Below, piece after piece: positions 8,409 to 16,861 of a stretch of 64,000 nucleotides of DNA. The position numbers were made by a program, and so were the translations under genes. The notes beneath the pieces are model-generated. The model was not told the DNA's origin and made no database searches. It was given only the letters and a program-made list of their open reading frames with translations. The stretch lies in the NCBI RefSeq assembly GCF_000719335.1, contig NZ_JOGB01000022.1, forward strand, positions 1 through 64,000, written 5' to 3'. The number at the start of each line of letters is the position of its first letter. Within the stretch, counting starts at the first letter, position 1. Origin of the DNA: Streptomyces sp. NRRL S-87. GTDB lineage: Bacteria > Actinomycetota > Actinomycetes > Streptomycetales > Streptomycetaceae.

Positions 8409-11400
8409 GGGCGCTCCTTCGTCAGTGCTGTCTCCAGGAAACTACCTCGGGGAAGCGTCGCGTCGCACACGTCGCAGATCGCCTTCTCCTGCCAGTGCTT
8501 GCCGGGGTTGTCCCTCAGGTTCTCGACCCGGAACGCCCGGGTGAAGAGGATGCGGTTCGGGTCCCAGTTGGTGACCTCCAGGAGGTTGATCTCCGCGCAG
8601 CTTCCGTGCCCGGAGCAGGTCGCCGCGATCTCGCCGGTGTCCAGGTGGACCGCCCCGGTCCAGGTGGCCGTCTTGGCCTTGCCGGTCGAGGCGGCCTGCA
8701 TGTCGTTGCGGAGGGCGGCGGCGTCGCCGAGCCGCTGCTCGACCGTCCACCCGGGCTCGGCCTTCTGCACCTGCACCTCGGGCATCTCGCCCGTACGCTC
8801 GCCCTTGGTGCCGTGCGTGGCGTTGCCGTAGCGGTAGCCGTGCGAACCGCGCTGCGGGTTGGCGGCGGCGGCCGCGGGCGCTCCGGTCTCCGGGGCGTCC
8901 GGCGCGGCCTTCGAGGAGGAGGACGCCTCGGCGGCGTCCTGCGGGGTGCTCGCCTTCTTCGGGGCGGCCGCATTGGCGCCGGCCGCCTCCTCGGCGGCGG
9001 CCTTCGCCGCGCCGCCGGCCGAGGCCGCGCCCTTGGGGGCGGAGGCCGCGGCCTCGCCCGAGGCCTTCGCCGCGCCGCTTGCTGCTGCTCCCTCGCCCTC
9101 CATGGACGGATGGAAGCCGCCAGCCGCTCCGCAGCCCATGGCCGCGCAGTCACCGCCGACGGCGCCCGTCACGATGCCCGCGGCCTCGCCGAGGGCGAGC
9201 ACGCAGCCCGGTGCGAGCACCGGTGCGCCGGCGCAGCCCGTGACGACCACCGCCACGACCACGACGACGACCACGACGATGACGACCTTCTCGATGATCG
9301 GCGCGGCCTTCTTCAGGTAGTGGCCCGCGCAGCCCCAGAAGCCGTCGCATTCGTCTTCGTCGTCGTTTCCGCTGCCTCCCGAGGAGGTCGTGGTGGTCGT
9401 CGTGACGGTCGTGGTCGTGGTCGACGACGGGGGATGGCCGGGGTTCTGGCCGTAGCCGTCGCAGAGGTCCTTGGGGCAGGCGCCACTGGGGTCACTGGTG
9501 CTGGTCGGGTTGTCGGCCGCGTAGCTGTACCCGCCCATCTGGTTCGGGTCGCCGGCCTCGAAGACCGGGTCGGGAGCGAGGAAGCGGCCGCTGGTGGCGT
9601 CGTAGTTGCGGAGGCCGAGCAGGTTCAGACCGCTGGAGGTGTCCAGCGGCTGGCCGACGAATCCGCGGTTCTCGTCCGGGGAGACCCACGACGTGGGCTT
9701 CGGACCGCGCGCGTTGCCGTACGGGTCGTACGAGCGCCGGGTCGCGAGCAGGCTGCCCGCGTCGACGGCGGTCGTGGACGTGCCCTGGGCGTTGGCGATC
9801 TGGTAGGTGACGCTGCCCGAGCTGCTGCGGGTGACGTCGGTCCCGTCCGGGCCCTTGTAGTGGCGCAGGCCGGTCCAGGTCTTCGCCGCGATGTTCAGCG
9901 TGATCTGCTCGGCGCCGCCGAACAGGTACAGGATGCGGGTCTTGTCGGTGCCGCCGGCGGCGCCGGTCTGGATGAGCAGCTGGCCGTCGGCGTCGTACAG
10001 GTACTTGCTGGTGGTGCTGGTGGTACCGGTGCCCGTGGTGACGCCGGCCGTGCGGCCCTCGACGTCGTACGTCAGGGTCTGGGTCTGGCCGGCCGGGACG
10101 GCGCCGGTGGCGGCCGTCGTCCACACCTGGCCCGCGCTGCCGCAAGTGGCGAGCTTGAGCTGGGTGCCGGCGGTGGCGCTGGCGGCCGGATCGGTCAGGC
10201 AGACCGCGCTGTTGGCCTCGTTGACCAGGGTGCCGGTGGTGGTCGCCTTCCACTTCTGGGTGGCGTCCGCGTTGCAGGTGTCGATCACCACGAGCGTGCC
10301 CGCGGCGGTCGCGTTGGCGACCGTGTCCAGGCACATGCCGAGCACCTTGACGGTGCCGTCGGTGCCGACGGTCCACTTCTGCGCGGTGCTGGTGCCCGAG
10401 CAGGTGCCGACCTGGACCTTGGTGCCGGCGGTGGCGGCGCCGCCCGCCGTCTCGATGCAGAGCTTGCCGCCGCCGGAGAGGGTGAAGCCGGTGGTCAGCG
10501 GGCCGGTCGTGGCGACCTTCCGGCTGACGGTGTTGCCGGCGTTCTTGTTCCCGTAGGCCGGGTCCGCGTAGCCGTTCGTCCAGTTGGCCGTGCCGGTGGC
10601 GGGGTTGCTGTTGGCGGTGGCGCCCGCCTGGTTGGGCAGGGTGGCCGCCACGGTGCCGTCGGCCCCGGTGAAGGCGATGGACTGGCTGGTGTCGGCCAGC
10701 GCGTTGCCGGACGGGTCGTGGTCGACCATGCCGGTGCGGTCACCGAGCAGGTCGTAGGAGTACGTCTGCCAGTAGGCGGCCGGGCCGCCGACCGTGGTGG
10801 TCTTGATCTGGCCCGAGCTGGTGGTCTGCACCTTCGCGGTGGTGCAGCCGCCGACCCCGCCGACCGGTGCCGCCGTGGGCGAGGTGATGCCCGCGGTGTC
10901 CGTCCAGGCCGCCGTCAGGCGCTGGAAGGAGTCGTAGCTGAAGCACTGGGTGTCGTGCGTGGTGTTGTTCTGCAGGTCGTCGATCGCGGTGATCTCGCCG
11001 GCCTGGTTGTAGCGGTAGTTGACGACGTCCAGCGCGGTCGCGGACGTCTGCACCATGCTGCTGTTCTGGATGGTGCGGCCGGTGGTGGCGTCGTACTGGG
11101 AGAAGGTGGCCAGTTGCTTGCCGGCGGCACCGTAGTTCGTCTGCTGGACCCGCCCGAAGGCGTCGTGGACGGTGTTGGACAGGTAGGCCGGGGTGTTGGC
11201 CGCGCTGATGTATCCGCCGAAGGTGTCCAGGTTGCCCTGCTGGGTGTAGCCGTAGTCCACGTCCTCGGCCGGCAGGTTGCCGTCGGCCTGGTAGTGCGTC
11301 GTGGACAGCAGGCCCAGCGTCGGGGTGAAGTCGGCGGCCATCGTGTAGGTGACGGTGCCGCTCGCGGGGGCCGCGGACTGGCCGGCCGCCGCGAAGCCCT

Positions 11401-14400
11401 CGGACGCCGGGATGGTGACCGTGCTGCCGAGCGCCTGGTAGGCCGTGTTATAGCCGGTGGCCGCCTTGGTGTACGCCTTGCCGGACGCACCGCCCACATA
11501 GCGGGTCGAGGAGGTCGGGTAGCCCTTGGCCAGGGTGTCGTACACCCACGCGGCCTGGAGCTTGCTGGGGTCCGGGGTCGCCTGCCACGGACCGGAGTAC
11601 GCACCGGTGCGCCGGTTGTTCCAGTCGTAGGTGAAGGAGACGGTCTGGCCGCGCGCGTCGGTGGCCTGGAGCAGGTTGCCGGCGAGGTCGTACTTGTCGA
11701 AGGTGCCGGTACCGCTGTTGGGGGCGGACTGGGTGAGCTTCTGGCCCAGGAAGTTGTACGTGTTGGACCAGGTGTTGCCCGCGTTGTCCTTGACGGAGGC
11801 GACCTGGCCGCCCGGGGTGTAGGTGTAGCTGGTGGTCGCGTTCGCCACCGGGACGGCGCCGGCGGTGCCCTGCTTCCACAGCACCGTGCTGTTGTCGGCC
11901 GCGACCACCACCACGGTGGAGTCGGCCCGGACCCGGAAGGTGGAGCCGGTCGAGGCCGCGAGACCCGTCGTCCACTTCGAGACGCCGGACGTGGTGTAGA
12001 TGACGAGGTTGCCGTCGGTGCCGTACTTGGCGTAGGCGCCCGGGTTGCCGGCGGTACCGCTCGCCCAGATCTGCTTGCCGGTGGCCAGCGCGGTCAGGAC
12101 CAGGTTGCCGTCGGCCTGCATGGTCAGGCGCACGGTGTTGGAGGTCAGCGACGTGCCCGAGGGGATGACGTCATTGCCCCGGACCATCACCGTGCCGCCG
12201 GTGTTCTTCACGACGCTGCGGACGGTCTGCCCCAGCGCGTTGGTGAAGACGGCGGTGGACCGGCCGCCCGCGGAGGGGGTGGTGTCGGTCTCGTCGGCGC
12301 CGGGGTAGCTGGTGGAGGTGTGCCACTGCTCGACCGCCTGGTGCCACAGGGTCGACCTGGTCGGCCGGCCCTGGCCGTCGTACGTCGTGGTGTTCTCGGA
12401 CGGGATCTGGTTCTCGTTGGCGGCGAAGAGCGTGCCGGAGGGCCCGGCGGTGGGCTCGTAGTACGGGGCGTACGAGGTGACCGGCCAGCCGTGCGAGTCG
12501 TAGAACGTGTCGGCGATGAGCCGGCCGGTGTCGCTGTCGCCCTGCGGCATGGTCTGCTTCTGCCGGGGCTGGAGCAGGCCGTCGTAGATGTCGATGCCGA
12601 CGGAGTACGTGCCGTCCTCGCGCAGCGTCCTGGTGGTGACCGAGGTCGGCGCGCCGGGCTGGGTGATCGTGTCGCCGGGGGCGGCGACCGCGCCCGGGTT
12701 CACCGAGTACGCGAAGGTGCGGTCGGCGCTCTTGCCGGCGCTCCGGTCCCGGCCGGGCAGCCAGACGGCGGTGCGGCGGCCGAGGGCGTCGTAGGTGACC
12801 TCGGTCTTGCGGCCGTTGGCGTCGACGCTCTGGATCTCCAGCCCGCGCAGCGGGGAGTGGGTGGAGGTGACCGTCCAGTTCTTGCTGTTGGTGGTCTTGA
12901 CCGTGGTCGGGACGGTGTTGTTGCCCGCGCTGCTCCACGCCGGGGTGAAGTCGGTGTGGGTGTTCTGCCCGGTGGCGTCGAGCGCGTCGGTGATGCGGCC
13001 GATGCCGTCGTACTTCATGGCAGCGGTGGTCTGCCAGTTCTCGGTGGTGCCGGTGTAGCCGGTGGCCATCTGCATGCCGGTCACGCCGGCGTCCGCCGAG
13101 ACCTGCCCGAAGGCGCCGAGGCCGGTGAGGGTGCCGTCGCCGTTGTAGTAGATCTTCCGGTCGGACAGCAGGTTGGCGGAAGTGACGGGCACACCGCAGG
13201 GCCCGGTGACCGCGGTGACCCGGACCGGGTACGAGAGCATCCGCGGGTTCTCGGCCGGCGGGCTCGCGTACGTGGTGGTCGAGCACTTCTCCTGGCTCGG
13301 GTCGCCCACGTCGCCGTGCGCGTCCGTGCTGGCGACCCGGCCCTGGGCGTCGTACGTCGTGTCCGTCTGCGTGTGGCGCCAGGTGCCGTCGGCGAGCTTG
13401 GCGTAGTCGTGGCGCTGCGCGCTCTGCATCCGCCGGGCGACGAGCGGAGGCAGGGTGGACAGGGCCGGCTTGGTCTCGCCCGGGTGGTCCGTCTGCTCCC
13501 AACCGCTCCACGCGGTCCGGGAAAGGGTCGCGGTGTCGGTGGCCGTGAAGGGGCCGCTGACACTGGTGGAGACGATCGAGCCGCCGGCCGCGGAGTAGAC
13601 GTCCTTCTGCAGCTCGGTGCCGGCCAGCTGGTCGGCATCGGTGACCGTCTGGACGACCTGACCGCCGGCCTTCGCGTCCACCGTGACCGAGCGGCGGGTG
13701 CCGTCGGCCTTGTAGTCGCCGTCCATGCCCTGGAGGTACGTGGAGACCGCCTGCGTGACGGGCTCGGGGGCCTGGCCGGTCTGGACGGTCACCGTGCGGA
13801 AGCCGCGGAACTGGTTCCAGGTGCGGTACTGGTCGTCCGTGTACGCCGAGTCGTCGCGGTGCCAGGCGGCGCCCGCGTAGCTGTACGTGGCGACGTGCGC
13901 GGCGGAGCCGGCCGGGGCCGCGCTGCCGTCCGGCTTGTACGTGCCGGCGACCGTCAGGTCGGAGGTGGTGACCTGGCGGACCGTGATCTTGTTGAACCAG
14001 TCCTCGATGGGCTTCGAGGCGCCCGGCACCGTCCAGGCCACCGGGTAGCAGGAGTTGGTGTTGGAGTCCGCGGTCGCGAAGCTCAGCGTCTTGCCCGCGC
14101 AGGGGTCCAGGTTGTAGTCGACGGCGATGGAGCCGCCGGTCTCCGTCTGGATCGTCGAGATGCGCGGGTGGTACAGCGGCGGGGCGGACGGCTCGACGTC
14201 GTTGACGCGGTTGTCGATCTCGGTGCCCGTGAACGCCACCTTGTTCAGGGTGATGTCACTGTTGCCGTTGCCGTACGTGTCCTTGCCGGTGTGCTGGATG
14301 GTCTGCAGCCACATCACGGCCTGGAGGAAGCCGGAGTGCGCCGGGTCCACCGAGGTGCCGGTGACCGGGTCGACCGAGCCGCCGGCATCGGAGAAGACGT

Positions 14401-16561
14401 GGCCGAGCTGGTAGGAGTCGACGTCCACCAGCCTGTCGGTGGTCGCGTCCTTGACGTGCACCTTGGTGGTGATGGAGTCGAGGCGGGTGGTCGACCAGAA
14501 GGTCGGACCGGCGATGACGCAGACGTCCGTGGGGACGGTGGTGGACCCCTCGGGGATCACCGTCTTGTCCGTGGAGTCGCAGTGCTGGTCCCACGGGGTG
14601 TCCGGCCAGTGCGGCGAGGTCGAGTCCTTCAGGTTGCCGGCCGAGCAGTCCGTGAACGTCGCGTCGGTCTGGCAGCGCTGCTTGGTGGTGAAGACCACCT
14701 GCGCCGACGGCGTGCGCTCGGCCAGCGCGTCGGTCAGCGTGTAGCCGTACGAGATGGAGTCGAGGGTGCCGCCGCGGGTGTACGAGGTCAGGGTGCCGAA
14801 GTCACCGTCGGGCGCCTGGCCGCCGCCGAGGCTGTACCAGTTGGTCGCCGACGTGTAGTCGTACCGCTGGACCAGGCCGCCCGGCGAGACGACGAAGTCG
14901 AGGTTCCAGCGCCAGCCTTCGGGCTTGGCGCAGCGGGAGGCCTTGCCCTTGGCCGAGTCGTAGCAGGGGTCGCCCGACTGGGGGTGGAGGACCGGCTGGC
15001 CCCAGGCGGAGTCGGTGCTGTTGTCGGTCGGCGTCCCCGACTGCGGGACGGCGGCGGTGCCGACGCCCGCGGGGGCGTGGTTCGAACCGAAGTAGGCGGC
15101 CGAGCCGTCGGTCATCAGGACGCGGAAGTAGGTGCCGTCCTCGAGGCCGTTCTGGGCCCCCGAGAGCTCCTGGACGATCGTGCCGTCATCGCCGCCCAGC
15201 TTCCACTGGCGCAGCAGGCCGGGGACACTCGCGTCCTTGGTGTCCGGGATCAGGACGCCGGAGTGCGGGCCGAAGGAGATCTGGGCGTTGGCGCCCGTCC
15301 AGCAGTTGTCGGCGGACCCCTTGAGGATCTTGTTGCCGTTGCCGTCGCGGAGGCTCCCGCAGCCGCGGTACGTACGCTCGACGAAGCCCGGGTCGTAGCT
15401 CCAGCCGTCGCCGATCCAGGTCGACTGGGAGTTGCGGGCCGAGGTCTCGCCGTCGACCGCCTGGGAGTCGTACGAGAGGCCGACGCTCGGGGCGTTCCCG
15501 CCGAGGCCCGCGGGGACGTCGATCGGGTACGCGTACGTGAACGAGCCCGTGCCCGAGGCCTGCCAGGAACCGGAGGGGTTCAGGGAGGTGGCCGCGTAGT
15601 CGCCCTGGGAGCCGCCGCTGCCGGAGGTCACGCCGAGGGTGGCGCCGGAGGTGGCCGCCTCGGCCGACTGGGCCGTCTGAGCCGCCATCGCGGAGGCCGC
15701 CGGCTTGGCGCCCTTCGTGCCCTTGGGGGACGCGGGCGCCGCCGGGGTGCCGAGCGTGACCGTGGCGGTCAGCTGGTCGGCGGTGGCGCGGTTGGTGAAG
15801 GGGATCTCGGTCTGGGTGCGGCACTTCGCCAGCTGGGGGGTCGTCAGCGCGCAGTCCGGCAGCTGTACGAGCCGCAGGCGGGAGCCGTAGCCGCCGCCGT
15901 ACGCCTTGGCGAGCGAGCCGTAGTCGATGACGACCTGGACCTTGCCCGTGCCGGCAGCCGGGGCGGCCGGGGTCAGGGAGACCAGCATGCCGTTGGCGCC
16001 GGCCTTGAGGGCCTGGGCGTGGGAGCCGACCTTGACGCGGACGGCGTCCGGGGCGGTCGCGGCGCCCTTCGGGGTCGCGCCGCCCTTGGCGGCGGTCGCC
16101 GGCTTCGCCGGGGCGACCCACACGGGCAGGGTGCCCGCCTTGACCGGCTTCTTCGCACCGCCCTCGGCGGTGCGCGTGCCGGCCGTCAGCTTGACCGTCG
16201 CCGAGCCGGCCTTCGGCCAGGACTGGCGGCCGGGCTGGTACCGCTTGACCGGCCGGTAGCCGGCCGGGTGGCCCTGCTTGGGGCCGGTCTGGCGGGCGGC
16301 GAGCTCGTGCCCGCCGACCCCGGTGGCCTCGGAGACCTTCTTCGGGTTCCAGACCTCGCCGTGGAAGTGGTAGTCCCCCGCTTGGCCGTTCCGGCCCTCC
16401 CAGTCGTCCTTACCCGCGCCCAGCAGGCCGAGGTCGAGGCCCTGAGTGAAGGCCAGCGGCAGAAGCAGCGCGAGGGTGGCCAGAAAGGCCACCCCCAGCA
16501 GGCTTCCGCCGCCCCATATTCGAACTCTCTTGCTCGCAAACCAGCGAGGCCGTGGTGCCAC
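8390..16561 (-). CDS. giant RHS/YD-repeat protein with C-terminal deaminase-like toxin domain
   Basis: The product has about 2723 residues. After a short basic start comes one hydrophobic segment (LLGVAFLATLALLLPLAF), a membrane anchor or signal. A long RHS/YD region follows with many YD motifs (YDALGRRTA, YDSFQRLTA, YDVEGRTAG, YDADGQLL). Inserted in it are a mannose-lectin-like B-lectin module (about 1454-1570) and a ricin-type triple repeat with QKW motifs (about 2027-2150). The RHS core ends in NLLGLRNYDATSGRFLAPDP. Then come a Val-rich hydrophobic stretch (about 2424-2445), an Ala-rich linker, and a C-terminal domain (about 2577-2723) with Ser-Cys-Ala-Glu (Cys2655, Glu2657) and Cys-Asp-Val-Cys (2696, 2699), the zinc and catalytic pattern of cytidine-deaminase-fold toxins (YwqJ-like is a likely subfamily). 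The GTG at 16561 has AGGGGGA upstream; an alternative start is 16603. The immunity-type gene overlaps the 3' end. Confidence 0.88.
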   Translation of the reverse strand: MAPRPRWFASKRVRIWGGGSLLGVAFLATLALLLPLAFTQGLDLGLLGAGKDDWEGRNGQAGDYHFHGEVWNPKKVSEATGVGGHELAARQTGPKQGHPAGYRPVKRYQPGRQSWPKAGSATVKLTAGTRTAEGGAKKPVKAGTLPVWVAPAKPATAAKGGATPKGAATAPDAVRVKVGSHAQALKAGANGMLVSLTPAAPAAGTGKVQVVIDYGSLAKAYGGGYGSRLRLVQLPDCALTTPQLAKCRTQTEIPFTNRATADQLTATVTLGTPAAPASPKGTKGAKPAASAMAAQTAQSAEAATSGATLGVTSGSGGSQGDYAATSLNPSGSWQASGTGSFTYAYPIDVPAGLGGNAPSVGLSYDSQAVDGETSARNSQSTWIGDGWSYDPGFVERTYRGCGSLRDGNGNKILKGSADNCWTGANAQISFGPHSGVLIPDTKDASVPGLLRQWKLGGDDGTIVQELSGAQNGLEDGTYFRVLMTDGSAAYFGSNHAPAGVGTAAVPQSGTPTDNSTDSAWGQPVLHPQSGDPCYDSAKGKASRCAKPEGWRWNLDFVVSPGGLVQRYDYTSATNWYSLGGGQAPDGDFGTLTSYTRGGTLDSISYGYTLTDALAERTPSAQVVFTTKQRCQTDATFTDCSAGNLKDSTSPHWPDTPWDQHCDSTDKTVIPEGSTTVPTDVCVIAGPTFWSTTRLDSITTKVHVKDATTDRLVDVDSYQLGHVFSDAGGSVDPVTGTSVDPAHSGFLQAVMWLQTIQHTGKDTYGNGNSDITLNKVAFTGTEIDNRVNDVEPSAPPLYHPRISTIQTETGGSIAVDYNLDPCAGKTLSFATADSNTNSCYPVAWTVPGASKPIEDWFNKITVRQVTTSDLTVAGTYKPDGSAAPAGSAAHVATYSYAGAAWHRDDSAYTDDQYRTWNQFRGFRTVTVQTGQAPEPVTQAVSTYLQGMDGDYKADGTRRSVTVDAKAGGQVVQTVTDADQLAGTELQKDVYSAAGGSIVSTSVSGPFTATDTATLSRTAWSGWEQTDHPGETKPALSTLPPLVARRMQSAQRHDYAKLADGTWRHTQTDTTYDAQGRVASTDAHGDVGDPSQEKCSTTTYASPPAENPRMLSYPVRVTAVTGPCGVPVTSANLLSDRKIYYNGDGTLTGLGAFGQVSADAGVTGMQMATGYTGTTENWQTTAAMKYDGIGRITDALDATGQNTHTDFTPAWSSAGNNTVPTTVKTTNSKNWTVTSTHSPLRGLEIQSVDANGRKTEVTYDALGRRTAVWLPGRDRSAGKSADRTFAYSVNPGAVAAPGDTITQPGAPTSVTTRTLREDGTYSVGIDIYDGLLQPRQKQTMPQGDSDTGRLIADTFYDSHGWPVTSYAPYYEPTAGPSGTLFAANENQIPSENTTTYDGQGRPTRSTLWHQAVEQWHTSTSYPGADETDTTPSAGGRSTAVFTNALGQTVRSVVKNTGGTVMVRGNDVIPSGTSLTSNTVRLTMQADGNLVLTALATGKQIWASGTAGNPGAYAKYGTDGNLVIYTTSGVSKWTTGLAASTGSTFRVRADSTVVVVAADNSTVLWKQGTAGAVPVANATTSYTYTPGGQVASVKDNAGNTWSNTYNFLGQKLTQSAPNSGTGTFDKYDLAGNLLQATDARGQTVSFTYDWNNRRTGAYSGPWQATPDPSKLQAAWVYDTLAKGYPTSSTRYVGGASGKAYTKAATGYNTAYQALGSTVTIPASEGFAAAGQSAAPASGTVTYTMAADFTPTLGLLSTTHYQADGNLPAEDVDYGYTQQGNLDTFGGYISAANTPAYLSNTVHDAFGRVQQTNYGAAGKQLATFSQYDATTGRTIQNSSMVQTSATALDVVNYRYNQAGEITAIDDLQNNTTHDTQCFSYDSFQRLTAAWTDTAGITSPTAAPVGGVGGCTTAKVQTTSSGQIKTTTVGGPAAYWQTYSYDLLGDRTGMVDHDPSGNALADTSQSIAFTGADGTVAATLPNQAGATANSNPATGTANWTNGYADPAYGNKNAGNTVSRKVATTGPLTTGFTLSGGGKLCIETAGGAATAGTKVQVGTCSGTSTAQKWTVGTDGTVKVLGMCLDTVANATAAGTLVVIDTCNADATQKWKATTTGTLVNEANSAVCLTDPAASATAGTQLKLATCGSAGQVWTTAATGAVPAGQTQTLTYDVEGRTAGVTTGTGTTSTTSKYLYDADGQLLIQTGAAGGTDKTRILYLFGGAEQITLNIAAKTWTGLRHYKGPDGTDVTRSSSGSVTYQIANAQGTSTTAVDAGSLLATRRSYDPYGNARGPKPTSWVSPDENRGFVGQPLDTSSGLNLLGLRNYDATSGRFLAPDPVFEAGDPNQMGGYSYAADNPTSTSDPSGACPKDLCDGYGQNPGHPPSSTTTTTVTTTTTTSSGGSGNDDEDECDGFWGCAGHYLKKAAPIIEKVVIVVVVVVVVAVVVTGCAGAPVLAPGCVLALGEAAGIVTGAVGGDCAAMGCGAAGGFHPSMEGEGAAASGAAKASGEAAASAPKGAASAGGAAKAAAEEAAGANAAAPKKASTPQDAAEASSSSKAAPDAPETGAPAAAAANPQRGSHGYRYGNATHGTKGERTGEMPEVQVQKAEPGWTVEQRLGDAAALRNDMQAASTGKAKTATWTGAVHLDTGEIAATCSGHGSCAEINLLEVTNWDPNRILFTRAFRVENLRDNPGKHWQEKAICDVCDATLPRGSFLETALTKERPWPPRG

Positions 16562-16861
16562 GTGCCATCCCCCTGCCATCGGTGGCGGCATGCGCCGTAC
16601 CACCGCAGTTCACGTCACACGACGCGTGTGACCGCCGGAGGCTATTGATGCGCGGGGGGTTGGATCAATACGGTGACTCGTCTCCTAGTTCGAACGGAAT
16701 AAGCCATTCCGTAGGGAAAGTTGTCCGCCTTTACGCGGGACAAACAACCAGCGAATCCGACAAAGCACGGGGACCGCTTTGCCGCACCGCCGCGACGTCG
16801 CCGGCGATGCATGGGGGAATCCTTGATTCCACCTCATACGATCTTGCGAGGAACTTGACGC
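16562..16861. other. 300-base divergent promoter interval between RHS gene and lectin/LamG gene
   Basis: No gene is supported. It holds the leaders and promoters of two very large divergent genes. For the RHS gene, reading the minus strand, TTGATC (bases 16663-16668) and CAATAG (16642-16647) are a poor -35/-10 pair with 15-base spacing. A perfect 17-bp palindrome is at 16615-16631. The middle (16680-16760) is comparatively A/T-rich. For the plus-strand gene, GAGGAA nine bases before the ATG is the ribosome-binding site. Confidence 0.45.
16615..16631. promoter_or_regulatory. palindrome in the RHS gene leader, possible operator
   Basis: TCACACG-ACG-CGTGTGA is a perfect inverted repeat with 7-bp arms. 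It lies 54 bases upstream of the preferred RHS start codon and just downstream of a weak promoter-like pair, a position suited to a repressor. No regulator gene for it is evident nearby. Confidence 0.35.

Noticed and set aside
8495..16648. A 2717-codon open frame on the plus strand antisense to the RHS gene
   Set aside because: It is a G+C-bias shadow: residues are dominated by Gly, Arg, Val and Ala with no domain, and the opposite strand carries a clear RHS/YD protein. The same applies to the long antisense frames at 16685-21454 and 4893-6449.
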